From Grammothele lineata (Eukaryota > Basidiomycota > Agaricomycetes > Polyporales > Polyporaceae): 64,000 bases of DNA. The stretch spans positions 496,001 to 560,000 of the forward strand of contig NDFF03000398.1 of NCBI GenBank assembly GCA_002150815.3. Direction: 5' to 3'. The notes under the pieces are model-generated. The model saw nothing but the letters and a program-made list of their open reading frames with translations, made no database searches and was not told the DNA's origin. The translations under genes and the position numbers were made by a program. Position 1 is the first letter of the stretch, and each line of letters opens with the position of its first letter. Below are positions 43,733 through 54,209 of the stretch, piece by piece.

Positions 43733-46490
43733 TTACACATTCAGCGCATTCCGCCACTTCGGCCCACCCACCTCGCCCAACACCCTCTCCACCTCCGCAT
43801 ACTCCAAGTTCAACGCCACCCGCCGGTCCCCATCCGGCCTCCGCGCCAGCGCAGCCCCGTCCTCCGCGATGAGCGCGTGCGCAGCCAACAATGCGTCTCG
43901 GACTAACAATAGCTCGCTCCCCTCAGGACGACGCGAGCAATCATCCTCATGCCCATCCGTCGCCAACAAATTAAGCAGCACCAAATGCTGCCTCTGCACC
44001 TCCTCCCACCTGATCTCCTCCACCCCCTCCTTCCTCACGCACTTCACCAGCGCAGCGAGCATAATCCGCTCGTGGAACGCAAGCTCGCGGAGGAACGCCG
44101 CGGTCGGCGAGTTCTGCATCTCGCGGATGACGGCCTTGACGTCGTCCGTGCGCGCGGTGCGCCGCGCCGCGCGGACGAGCTCGACGGCGCGCCGGCAGAC
44201 GTCGAGCACGCGCCGGGCGTCGCCGGAGATGGAGGCGACTTTCATCGCGGCGAACTTGAGTGCGTCGGGGGCGAGCACGGAGGGTGGGGGTGGCGTGGGG
44301 GGGAGGCCGGTGAGGGAGGCGGCGAGTCGGGCTTTGACGATTTGTTCGAGTTGGGGGGTGGTGTAGGGTTGGAAGTTGATTCGGACCATGCCTGTACACA
44401 TGGGGGGATAGGTTAGCCGGGAACACGATGAGAGAACGCAAGTGCTTGCATACCGAGTCGACTCCGCACGCGACCGGACATGACGCGCTCTGGGAGGTCC
44501 ATCGTGTTCGCGACTGCGAGGACGACGAGTTTGGATCCCGCGAGAGTGGGCCAGTTGAAGAAATTGTACACCACGTCCTGCTTCGTCGTCATCAACTGGT
44601 CGAGCTCGTCCATCAGCACTACACTGTAACGCATACAGTCAATACAAGACGTCACGACGCTCGACTCAGCAGAAACTTACCAGGCGTGCCCGCCCGCAGG
44701 GCCGACACGATGCGCGCCACTAAAGTGCTTCGACAAGTTACGGAGTGCCTCCTTGGACGTAATGTTCATATGCCCGTCCTTGGCCGTATCGTGCCCACAG
44801 ACGGCCTCCCAGAGGAGACCGTACGCAGCGGCAGGCTCGGGGATCTTGAGCCCATTGATCTCGACGTACGCGAATGGGTTTGCCTCGTTGCTCTCCGCCA
44901 TGCGCTTCAGCTCGCGCACGACCGCGTGCACCGTCGCGGTCTTGCCTGTCCCCGGAACCCCAGAGATATCTACGTCCCGTCAGTCCCGTGCACAAACGTC
45001 ACACCAAGCTCGCGAAGAGACTCACAAATACACCCCCCACTCCCCTCCTCCAACAACTCCTCCACCGCCCTCAACACCCGCCCATACTCCGCCTCCCTAC
45101 ACGGCAGCGCCCCCGGGCGCGCCGCAACGTGCAGGACGTGCATCGCGCGGTGCCACGCGTCGCCCTCCAGCCCGCGCGCGAGCGCGAGCTCGAGCGTGCC
45201 CTCCGCCGGGGGCGGCGGCCGGACTGCCAGGGCGGTCTTTTTGCGCCGGCGGAGGACGGCTTTGGAGTGTGGGGTGGGTTGGGCGAGCGAGGCGCGGTCG
45301 GGGCGGGGGCGCCGGGGGGTGCGGGGGGTTTTGGGCGTGCGCGGGCGGGAGCGGGAGGATGTGGCGGCGCGTTTGCGTCGGCGGGAGGGGGTGCGGGGTT
45401 CGGCGGGGAGGGAGGCGTCGGCGTCTTGGTCGGAGGCGTCGTCGTCGCCTTCGGGGACGCCCTGGGATCCGTCGTCTTCATCCTCGTCTTCGCCGCCTGA
45501 AGCGTGGAACTCGTCTGCGGAGTCGTCCGCTTCTGACTCGTCGGCGTCCTCCTTTGCGATCCTCCGTCGCTTCCGTGGGCTACCCCGCTCTGGCCTCACG
45601 TCGTCGTCCTTGCTGCGGTCGAGAGGCGCTGGCGGGAGCTGGACGTTCCACAGGCCGACGCACGGCCATTCTGTGGGGGTGTGCTGGAGTGCGTGGTCAC
45701 GAAAGGACTCCCAGTGGAGGTTGTAGTAGAGACCGCGGGAGTTGTTGAGGGCGTAGCGGCAGAAGAATGAGTGGTGGACGGCGTCGTCATTGGGGTCTTT
45801 GATGATTGCGGAGGAAGAGGAGGAGACGGTGCAGACGGAGAGGATGGAGGGGGAGAAGAGGGTCGTTGACTCTTCGAGTGTGTAGAGGATTTCGTTCTAG
45901 CATCGATGACCACAACCAGCGGGGAGCGGAAGAGATGAGAGGGGGGTGGTCTCAGAATAGAAAACGAGTAAAGATAGAGGCATCCGCACCTCACAGAAAG
46001 TCCTATGCGCTCTGAACTTGGCCATCTCCCGCGGACGAATGAACCAGTGAACCTTGGCACGTACGGGGGCATCGTCCGGTATATCCTCGCCTTCAACCTT
46101 CCATATAGCAGTAATCACTGCAATGCTGGGGATGAATACGGTGGGAGTGATGAGGAAAGTGTTGACGAGGACGGTGTCTCCAACGCGGAAGACAACTTCG
46201 GTTTCGGTTGGGTCGCTGATCTTGGGTCGAGCGACCTTGCCATAGGTGCGAGTAGGAGCACGTCTGGACGTCGATTGGGACGGTTGACGAGAGAAAGAGT
46301 TGTAGAAGTGGGTATGGCAGGTGTCAATATCGATCTCTTCGTCTATGGCAAGGTCATCGGGCTCGGTCGGACGGGAGTACAGGTGGTCGGATGGGAAGAG
46401 ATCGGGAGTAGCCCCGGAGGGAGCCTGAGCAGCGACGACAGGCATGCCTCGCCTGGGGCGCTGCTTGCGGGGAGTCATTGGAGCAGACAT
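43733..46490 (-). CDS. ORC1: Origin recognition complex subunit 1 (BAH + AAA+)
   Basis: Five exons (46490-45990, 45896-45026, 44969-44681, 44623-44454 and 44391-43733) give 829 aa. The longer frame starts at TTG; the ATG at 46490 is used. A BAH domain covers about residues 100-265 ([61 protein letters not shown]). A long acidic and Lys/Arg-rich linker follows, with nuclear-localisation-like RKRRRIAK and repeated TPK/TPR sites suited to CDK control. The AAA+ domain has Walker A GVPGTGKT (461-468) and Walker [11 protein letters not shown] (Asp559-Glu560), then sensor segments ([32 protein letters not shown]). A C-terminal winged-helix region ends the protein. ORC1 is the ATPase subunit that loads MCM helicases at replication origins. 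Its promoter carries three MluI boxes. Confidence 0.95.
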
Positions 46491-46568
46491 GGCTGCAGGG
46501 GTCGAGTGAGGAGCTGCCGTGGACAAGTGAGGAACGAGCCGATCTCGCCGTGCGCTGGACGAGACAAT

Positions 46569-46606
46569 ACGCGTCCGTGACGTGACGCGACGCGTCTGTC
46601 ACGCGT
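46569..46606. promoter_or_regulatory. MluI cell-cycle box cluster of ORC1
   Basis: ACGCGT at 46569, 46590 and 46601, together with TGACGTGA and GACGTCAC (CRE-like) elements, lies 79-116 nt upstream of the ORC1 ATG. ACGCGT clusters are bound by the MBF complex and drive G1/S genes in yeasts, and replication genes are classical targets. The cluster lies in the divergent gap between ORC1 and the gene at 47476. Confidence 0.7.
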
Positions 46607-47475
46607 TTCACAGAGACGTCACCACGTCTCCCGGCGCTAGTCGTGCTGTCCTGGCGGTGCCTGGCTGTGGCTGCTCCCCTCCTCGTCCTCTTCCTTGACT
46701 CCGACCCATCTACGTCTAATCCCGTAGGACTGTCCTCTGGGTCCCGATTCGATTTCACTCCGGTTGTCACTCCTCCTAGCGAACAAATATGTCTGCCGTG
46801 CTATACAGCACAAATGTCTGCTCCCCGACTGTCCATCACCGTTCTCCTACCAGCCTGGTCCACAGCGCCCACAGCAGGTCTAGCACAACGGCAACGTTTT
46901 CACCCTTCATCCATATCCACCCTTCTGCTACATATACAATAACCAACGGGCCATCTGTCTAGGAACACACAACAGCGAGTCTTTCTTATGTGTCCCCAAT
47001 GGTGATCGACTGTAGTGCCATTCGTACTTCATTCTACCGACTTTGTCTCATTCTCTTGAACGGCCATACCATCGTTTTTGATGTCCTTTGCTGTATTTCC
47101 GGACCTTCGCTGTCTTTGAAGGACGTCGGTGAAACTCGGACCTATCTAGCTCAAACCTAGTACGTCGGCCCTCTCTACGCCTGGCATGCGCTCTTCTGCC
47201 TTCAGTGCCGGTGAATGCCCTCCCCCGCGCTCGTCCAAACTTTCAAGAGGCCGGCATCGCTTTCGTCATACGCTCCGACGGCCTCCGACGCGTTTCTGTG
47301 GCAAGACTTTCTTCCCAACGTCCTCCGCCAAGAGCCGGACGAAAGGCAGTGTGCGCCGTGCACGTGACCGAGTGGGGTGCCGAAACTTAAGTGGGGATCG
47401 GCTCCGAGCGGTGCTTGTCTCAAGTCCTCTCCTCCCCGAGCCCGCAGGCTTATCCACCCTCTCCCTCTCACCGCC
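46607..47475. other. Intergenic, leader of the 512-aa gene
   Basis: This is a divergent promoter region. The open frames start at GTG or are low complexity and are not supported. The last 100 nt before 47476 are pyrimidine-rich (CTCTCCCTCTCACC), as is common just upstream of starts in these fungi. Confidence 0.5.
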
Positions 47476-49057
47476 ATGTCCGGCGTCGTGCAAGCCACCG
47501 ACAGCGCAGAGCCCACGCTCTCTGAAGCGTACGTGCAAGAATGCTTCCACTCTTACCTCAAGTCGTCGTTATCGCACGCGAAGGTCGAGGGTCTTTTGGA
47601 TGAGCAGACGTTGTCGAGTGCCGAGGGCGATCTCATGATCACTGGTGCGTACTCCTTCTCTGATGCTTTTGCTTCCTGCCTCAACAGCCCTTACAGGCCC
47701 TGCGCTATGTCTCTACTTCGCTGCCCTCCGATCAACCACCAACCCCCCCTCCGTTCCTCTCCCCCGCCGCAACAAGACCGGTGGTGCTATGCCTCCCGCC
47801 GATCTCTCCCTCACCAACTGCCCCCCGGCTTTCCGCCAGTTCCTCATCGTTTGGTCACAAGTCGTACCCTCCATCCAGGAACTCCCGCCCGAGCACCAAC
47901 ACGACCTCGCCCGCGTCATCTGCGGGTTCGAGCCCATTTCTAGCCCCGTAAACCGCCGGATTAACGGCATCGCCGCCGACCTCCGCGCCGTGGCCATCGA
48001 GATCAGCATGCGCCGTACCTTCCAGGAGAAGTACGCGGACGACCTCCAGGTCGCCCTCGACAGTGGCGCGCCCCGCACCCCCGGCGGACGCCGCATGCAC
48101 GCGAGCTTCGTCCCCCCGCCGGGCTACGACGATCCCTCGCCACACAGCAGCGCCCCCACCTCCCCGCAGCCCTCTCCGCAGCCGTCCCCGCGCCCCGCGA
48201 CCTCTCTCCTCTCCCCCGCCTCGCCGCCTCGCCACCCGCAAACGCTCCCTCTCCCGCCCTCGCGCGGCCACTCCCGCACGCCCTCCGCCTCGAGTGCCGC
48301 TTCCGTCGCCTCTTCCGCGCGCTCTTCCCCCCGCTCCGAAGCGTTCTCCCCCACCATCCTCGCCGAGGACGTCCCCGGCCTCGAGTTCGTGCGCGAGACG
48401 CTCTACGCCGCGCTCGCGGACGTCCTCGAGCGCAAGCCCGCGCTCCGCGCGCTCCTCCGCGCCGACGCCCCCCGCGCGTACTTCGCCGCCGTCGCCCTCG
48501 CCATCGCGGACGTTGCGGCTTCGAGCGCTACGCGGCCCCCGTCTGCTCTCTCCCCCGCCGCGGCGCTCGCGCCGTTGCCCCCTTGGGGACAGGGCAGGGA
48601 GAGGGAGAGGGAGGAGGGCCCGGTGCTGCGCGGGGTCCTGGGCCAGACGCTCGCGCTGAGAGATTGTCCGGTGCCGTTGAGGCCGTTCATGGCCGAGCTG
48701 TGCGCGCTCGGAGGGGCGCTGCATGACGCGGAGGAGGCGGACACGCAGGCGGCGGTCGTTGCGCTCTCGAGGGGCGAGGAGCCCCCGGTGCCGAGGTTGG
48801 AGAGGGTGTATGAGATTTTGGAGAGGGGTGTGGGGTTCGCGCGGAGGGCGTCGGATGTGGGTGGGGGCAGTGTGAGGGCGGGGGAGGGAGAGGGGGAGAG
48901 GCTGAGGAGGCGGAGAACGAGCACGGAGGGGAGGGCGGTCGCGCTTGCGAATAGGATCAACGCCCTCGCGCTGGGGATGACGAAGTTGAGGGCGTTCAGG
49001 GAGCGTCAGGAAATGGTGTTCAAGGTCCTGGCGGGCGTGGGTGGGGGGCTGTCGTGA
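47476..49057 (+). CDS. Conserved hypothetical protein, 512 aa
   Basis: Two exons (47476-47644 and 47688-49057) give 512 aa. The ATG at 47476 follows a C-rich leader, and the intron is 43 nt with a GTGCGT donor. Residues 1-180 are well-behaved and helical (AYVQECFHSYLKSSLSH, LTNCPPAFRQFLIVWSQV, EHQHDLARVICGFEPI, FQEKYADDLQVALDSG). Residues about 185-260 are a disordered Pro/Ser-rich linker with SPQPSPQPSP repeats. The C-terminal half is again helical (PGLEFVRETLYAALADVLE, PFMAELCALGGALHDAEE, ALANRINALALGMTKLRAF). I do not recognise the family and see no catalytic motif or membrane span. The all-helical halves around a linker suggest a scaffold. Confidence 0.75.
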
Positions 49058-49716
49058 CGCAGCCTTGGGCTGTGCCAGGGGTGATGAAAGGTATTTATCT
49101 GAAGTATTGTATACACGGACGTGCTGTATTCGCTCGCGCTACGGACGCGTTGTTGTACCTAGTACTATACCCGTCACTGTGTAATGTGGCCGTGCCTGCT
49201 GCTGTATCATGTTCGTGCGGTTCCTCGGCCACCGAGTTTATCTGCGCGTTCGAATGATAAAAGGAACAGAAGAAACGCTTAGAAGATTGAGTTAGTCGAT
49301 TGTATGCGAACGCTAACTAGTAAGACTACATTCCGAAGTTGGATCACGACGGCGGGAGCACTCGAGTCCCAAATACTGTACTTCTCTCATACGGACGCTG
49401 ACACGGACACGGAGACACTGAAAGGAGCTTTACTGCGTATGTACAGACGCCGTTACAACAACACCAACACCAACAACACGAGTTTCGGGCGACTACGGCG
49501 CCCACACCGCTAAGGGGACACCGGGAGAGCGTAGTGCTACAACTTGAATCACGTAACATCACATCACAGGAGGCGGGAAACACGGGACACGCAGGGCGAC
49601 GAGAGCAGAGCAGAGGACAAAGCGGGGTAGTAGTAGTCAATCTGGGCCTGGACGTAAGCTGGGAGACGGGTAATAGCAGTATGAGCAGCGGGCGACGCGG
49701 GTCCCGCTGCTCGGGT
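49058..49716. other. Convergent 3' flanks, no gene seen
   Basis: This lies between the stop of the 512-aa gene (+) and the stop of the Zn2Cys6 gene (-). It contains a CAACAACACCAACACCAACAA microrepeat near 49,457 and no supported frame. Confidence 0.55.
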
Positions 49717-52700
49717 CTAGGTGCCGCCGCCGCCGCCGCCGCCTCCTGGTCCGCGCGGACCGCCTCCGGGTGGGTTCTGAGCTTGCATGCCGCTGACATT
49801 GTTGATGTACGTTCCCCAGTCGTCCCATCTGCGTGAGGGCATGAAGCCCGGGTTAGCAAAGCGTTCCTGCCGCGCACGAGCCATATCCGCGCACGCAAGA
49901 AGGGCTCGACGGGGGAGCGAAACAAATGAAAAAAGTGCTCACTCGAGCGACGACGGCGCCGTGGACCACATCGCGAGCGTGTTGTCCGCAAACGCGAGCT
50001 CCTCCGAACTCAACACCGGCATCCCACCTCCCGCCCCTCCCCCTCCTCCCGGCCCCGCTCCCGTCCCGCCTGCACCCGCTCCATTCCCCCCACTCCCACT
50101 CGGACCTGCCCCAGCGCCCGGACCCCCGCGCGCGGGGTACGTCGCCTGCATCTCCGACGCGAGCTGCGCCGCGAACGCAGACGGCTCCGACACGAACATC
50201 TCGCTGAACCCCGCCGCGTACATCGGCATCGACATCATCCGCGGGTCGAACGCCGCCAGTGCCGCTTCCGCCCCCGTCCCTGTGCCCGCCCCTGCCATCG
50301 GCTGGTCTTGATTTGGACTTGCGTGAGACTGGGAATGGGAGTGGGAATGGGAGTGGGAGGGAGCGTGACCGCCTGGAGCGTGGGCGTGCTGCCAGTCCGA
50401 CGCGTACGTCCCCGCGAAGCCGGGGTGCAACGGCATCCGCCCTAGCTCCTCCGTATGCAGCGGTAGCGCGTACACCCCCGTCCCTGCCTCCGGGCTCCCC
50501 CCGGCGCTCGGGTTCGCACCGGCGGGGGGCAAAGCAGACGCGGGCCTCAAAGGCTGCGCGAACGTCGACGCAGCGAGCGACGGCCCGTCCCTCGCCACGT
50601 TCGAGCTGTGCCCGATCGGGAGCGCGAGCGAAGGCCCATCTCGCGACGCGCGCCCGCTAGTGACGACGAACCCGCATTCGTCGAGCGCGCGCGGGGACGA
50701 CAGCGACTGGGGGCTGTCCGAATCCCTCCCGCGTTTCTGGCTGGGCGAGGGGGAGAACGGGGGTAAAGGCAGGTCGCCGACCGAGGCGAGCTCGTAGAGG
50801 ATGTCCCTGAGAGAGATCGGGATGAGGTCAGCGGGAGGTCAGCAGACACACAACACGCGCGGAGGTGGCTGTGAAAGAGCTCCCGGCAGGGGCGGGGGTT
50901 TTAGCCACTGTGGTTGGGACGCACCATAGTCGGCCGGCGGTATGCCATCTGCAGGGGCACGGATGAGACGACGATCAATAAATAAAGGGGGGATACGCAC
51001 TCAGGCTCGAGCTGACGAAGCATCTTCATACATTTATGCACGTCCGCCATCTCCTTCGACGGGTCCAACGACAGCCCCGACCTCTTCCCGCCCCAAATAT
51101 TCAGCAGCAGCACGATCCCCGCCGTGAAGAGCGACATCTGGTTGAAGTAAGAGGGCTCGCCCGAGCGGCGCGCCTGCACGTCGAGCACGTGGATGCACGA
51201 GCGCGCGGCGTTGGTGCAGATAGCAAGCGAGGGGAAGGAGAGCGGGGACGGCTTGCGCGGGGAGGGGATGAACGGGCGGTGGATCGCGATTTGGAGCTGG
51301 TAGTAGTTCGCGTAGAGGTTCGCGGATTGGTTCAGGAAGAGCAGGTTTTCTCGTGTCGGGTCCCACCGGACTGGTCGCGCGGGCGGAGAGAGCGAGCGAG
51401 CGCGAGCGCGAGAAAGAGGGGGAGGAGGGAGGGTCAGCCGACGCGTGCGGGAGAGCGACGGAACGCAGCGGAAGGGTACTCACGGTGGTCCGGGACGGAG
51501 TCGATCCATTTATTCAGCGCCGAGTCGAGCTCGGCGACGATATGCTGCTCCCACTGCTGCCCGACAAACCCGAGGAGCGCCTTGGACTTGTTGATCGAGT
51601 ACTGTGGCCGATGCCATCAGTGGCGTCCTTCCCAGAGCAATTGGAGGGGCACTCACGATTGTGCGCATGGCGAAGGCGAGGATCTGGTGCAAGCGGACGA
51701 AACAGTTGAAGAAGGCGATCTTGGTCGGCTTCCCGGGCGGCTGCTTGAACGCAGGCCCAGCATCGCTCGCGACCCAATACTCGTCATCGCACTCGGTCGG
51801 GAGGTCCGTGTCGAAGCTACCGGCCCCAACTCAGCCTCAGAAACACACACACACACGAAAAAAGAGAACAGAACACGCACTCCTCATCCTGGATCGCACA
51901 CGGCCGTCCGAGCGCAAAGCTCGTCTGGCGGTCCATCGCGACGAGGACCCAGAACGCGCGCCGCCAGAGCTCCTCCTCGACCGTCGGCGCGGTGCTGTAC
52001 ACCTTCCTGCGGTGCGCGCCGACGTCCTGCGCCATGCGGATCCCGATGCCGATGATCGTCCAGCACGCCTGCGGCGCGGACGTGCCTTGCAGGAACATCG
52101 CCGTGAGCTGCGCGTGAGGTGGAGATGGAGCGGGGGGTCAGAACCGAAGGCATGGTGAGCACGAGCATGAGCATGAAATGAGTGAGATCGAAGATCAGCG
52201 ATAACCACCCACCGCATAGATCTGCAAATCATACAACCTCGGCGGCGCCAACAAGCTCTTCCTGACCATCTGCACCTGCTGGAACCACTTCCAGCCCGCA
52301 CTCTGCGGCACCTCCGCCCCGTCCAGGAGCACCCTTGCGTCGTCGGTGAAGCGCGCCCCATTCGCGCACACGAGCAGGACGGTGGAGCCGAAGCCCTCGT
52401 CGCGGAGGTGCAGGCCCTCGCGCACGCTCTGCTCGAAGGTGGGCCGGTGCAGGAGCGGGAGGAGGTCGTTCATGTGTGCGAAGTAGAGGGAGATGAGGGT
52501 GCTGAGGAGGTCGGGGGGCGGGAAGCCTTTGTGTGGGGAGTGCTCGTCTTGGACGTTCGAGGAGAGCCACTGCCCCATACGCACAAGTTAGCCGATCCCG
52601 TCCAACAGAAAGGCCAGAGGAAGAGGAGACGGCGCACGGGATGCAAACTCCAATACTGCTGCCTCTTCTTCAACAGCGTCACATGCGCGTCCGGGTCGAT

Positions 52701-54209
52701 CGTCTTCGGCATCTCCACGCCCGCATACTCGTGCTTCAAGTCCATCGCCGCCTGGATGAACAAAAGGCTGCTCGACTTGCCGTGGTAGCGCATGCTGCTC
52801 GGGTTCACGCTCATCTTCTGCAGGCTCTGCACGATGTTCCGCTGCGCGATGATCTCGTCGTCGCTCGGGTCCAGGTCGTCCCCGTCGGGCCCACCCGCGC
52901 CCCCGGAGGGGGTCGCCCCACCCCCCGCCCCGGCCCCGCTGGAGGACGAGAGCGGTGGCGGGGACGTCACGGCAGACGCGGGGCCCGCCCCACCCGAGCC
53001 TCCGGGGAGGGAGCCGGGGAGGGCGTACCCCCCGGGTTTGGGCAGCGGGGTCGTGGCGCTCGAGGGCTCGCCGCTGCGGTCGGGGCCCCATCCGTCGCGG
53101 TCGAAGTTGCCGCCGAGCTCCTTGGAGAAGTCGGCGTTGGGGCAGAGCTGTGAGCGGGGTTAGCGGATGTTCCCCAGGGATGTGGACCCGATAGTTGTGC
53201 GAATACAAATATTATGAAACGGCGGACGGGGGGTATGCGCGGCATGTGTTATTCGGTACAGGGTCGGACGAGCCTCGAGGCCTGCTCGACACACAAGACA
53301 ATGGCACCCGCCAAAATACCGCCGCGCGCGCGGGCCTCGTGCAGCCACACCGTCGCAGCAGCGTCTGCGTCCCACAAGGCCGTATACAGGCCCGACGTCC
53401 ATAGTCGGGCTAAACGTACACCCGCGCTCGCGATTACGCGAGCACATCCTCGATAATAACCTCGAGAAAAGCCGATGCGGGGGAATGGCCGGTTCCCCGG
53501 CCAATGACCAAGCGCGAACTTCGAAGGGTGGCACGCACCTTGTTGAGGAGGTTCTCCATCTTCTCCAAGCGGGTCTCGAGGCTCTCGACGTACCTGCCGG
53601 GCGTCCAATCCACCGCACGTGGCGGGACGCGCAGAAACGAGGGAGGAAGGCGGGAAAACGGGCGGGGTTGAGCGCGGGCGCGAGTGGGGTGGGCGGGAGG
53701 GGGACATGACGTGCGCGAATTACTCACCCCTTTGGGGGACCGCGCTTCTGCAGAGCGGCTGAGCATGGATGCGCGCGCACGGGGAAGGAGCGGGCGGGGG
53801 AGGAGGCGCGGGGACAGGGGACGGGGGACGCACCTTGGCTGCCTCGACGTAGGTGCACTCGAGGCGGTATGAGACGCAGTTGGAACACCTGTTGTTGGGC
53901 ATCTGTGGGCCATCGCCTACGGGGAGCACGCTTGAGTCTTGTCTGGGAGAGGGGTAGCGGGCGGGACACGCGCCATCCGAGGATACTCACAGCGGACTGA
54001 ACGGTGATGACAGTGGTGGGAGAAAGACGAGCGAGAGCGCAAGTGAGAGAAGAGCGGTGAGCGCGAACGGGACGAGAGGTAGGGCGGGGACAGGGGACGA
54101 GGGGCGTACTTTTCTTTCTGCGGCACATGTCGCAGGCGCGCTGGATCCTGCGCTTCTTGGCGTTCTGGCCGTACTCGCCATCGTTGTAGTCCTCCTCCGG
54201 AGACGACAT
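49717..54209 (-). CDS. Zn2Cys6 transcription factor with Fungal_trans domain
   Basis: Fourteen exons give 1001 aa: 54209-54110, 53996-53991, 53916-53834, 53747-53728, 53593-53539, 53147-52638, 52569-52213, 52107-51881, 51816-51657, 51601-51484, 51370-51001, 50948-50925, 50806-49943 and 49828-49717. The zinc cluster has all six ligands (Cys26, 29, 36, 46, 49, 56), flanked by basic KKRRIQR. The second exon is only 6 nt long and is needed for Cys36. A coiled-coil dimer segment (YVESLETRLEKMENLLNK) follows, then a Fungal_trans middle region (LLPLLHRPTFEQ, ALTAMFLQGTSAPQACW, GIGIRMAQDVGAHR, RRAFWVLVAMDRQTSFALGRP). The last 330 residues are disordered, with HSHSHSHSHS and poly-Gly runs. It is a nuclear DNA-binding regulator; targets are unknown. 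It is close in layout to regulators of carbohydrate or lipid use. Confidence 0.92.
53991..53996 (-). other. 6-nt microexon in the zinc-cluster codons
   Basis: TCCGCT is bounded by TTCAG upstream and GTGAGT downstream, both consensus sites. Joined to its neighbours it completes Ile34, gives Arg35 and supplies the first base of Cys36, restoring the exact Zn2Cys6 spacing (C-x2-C-x6-C-x9-C-x2-C-x6-C). Skipping it would keep the reading frame but replace Ile-Arg-Cys by a single Ser. Confidence 0.85.
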
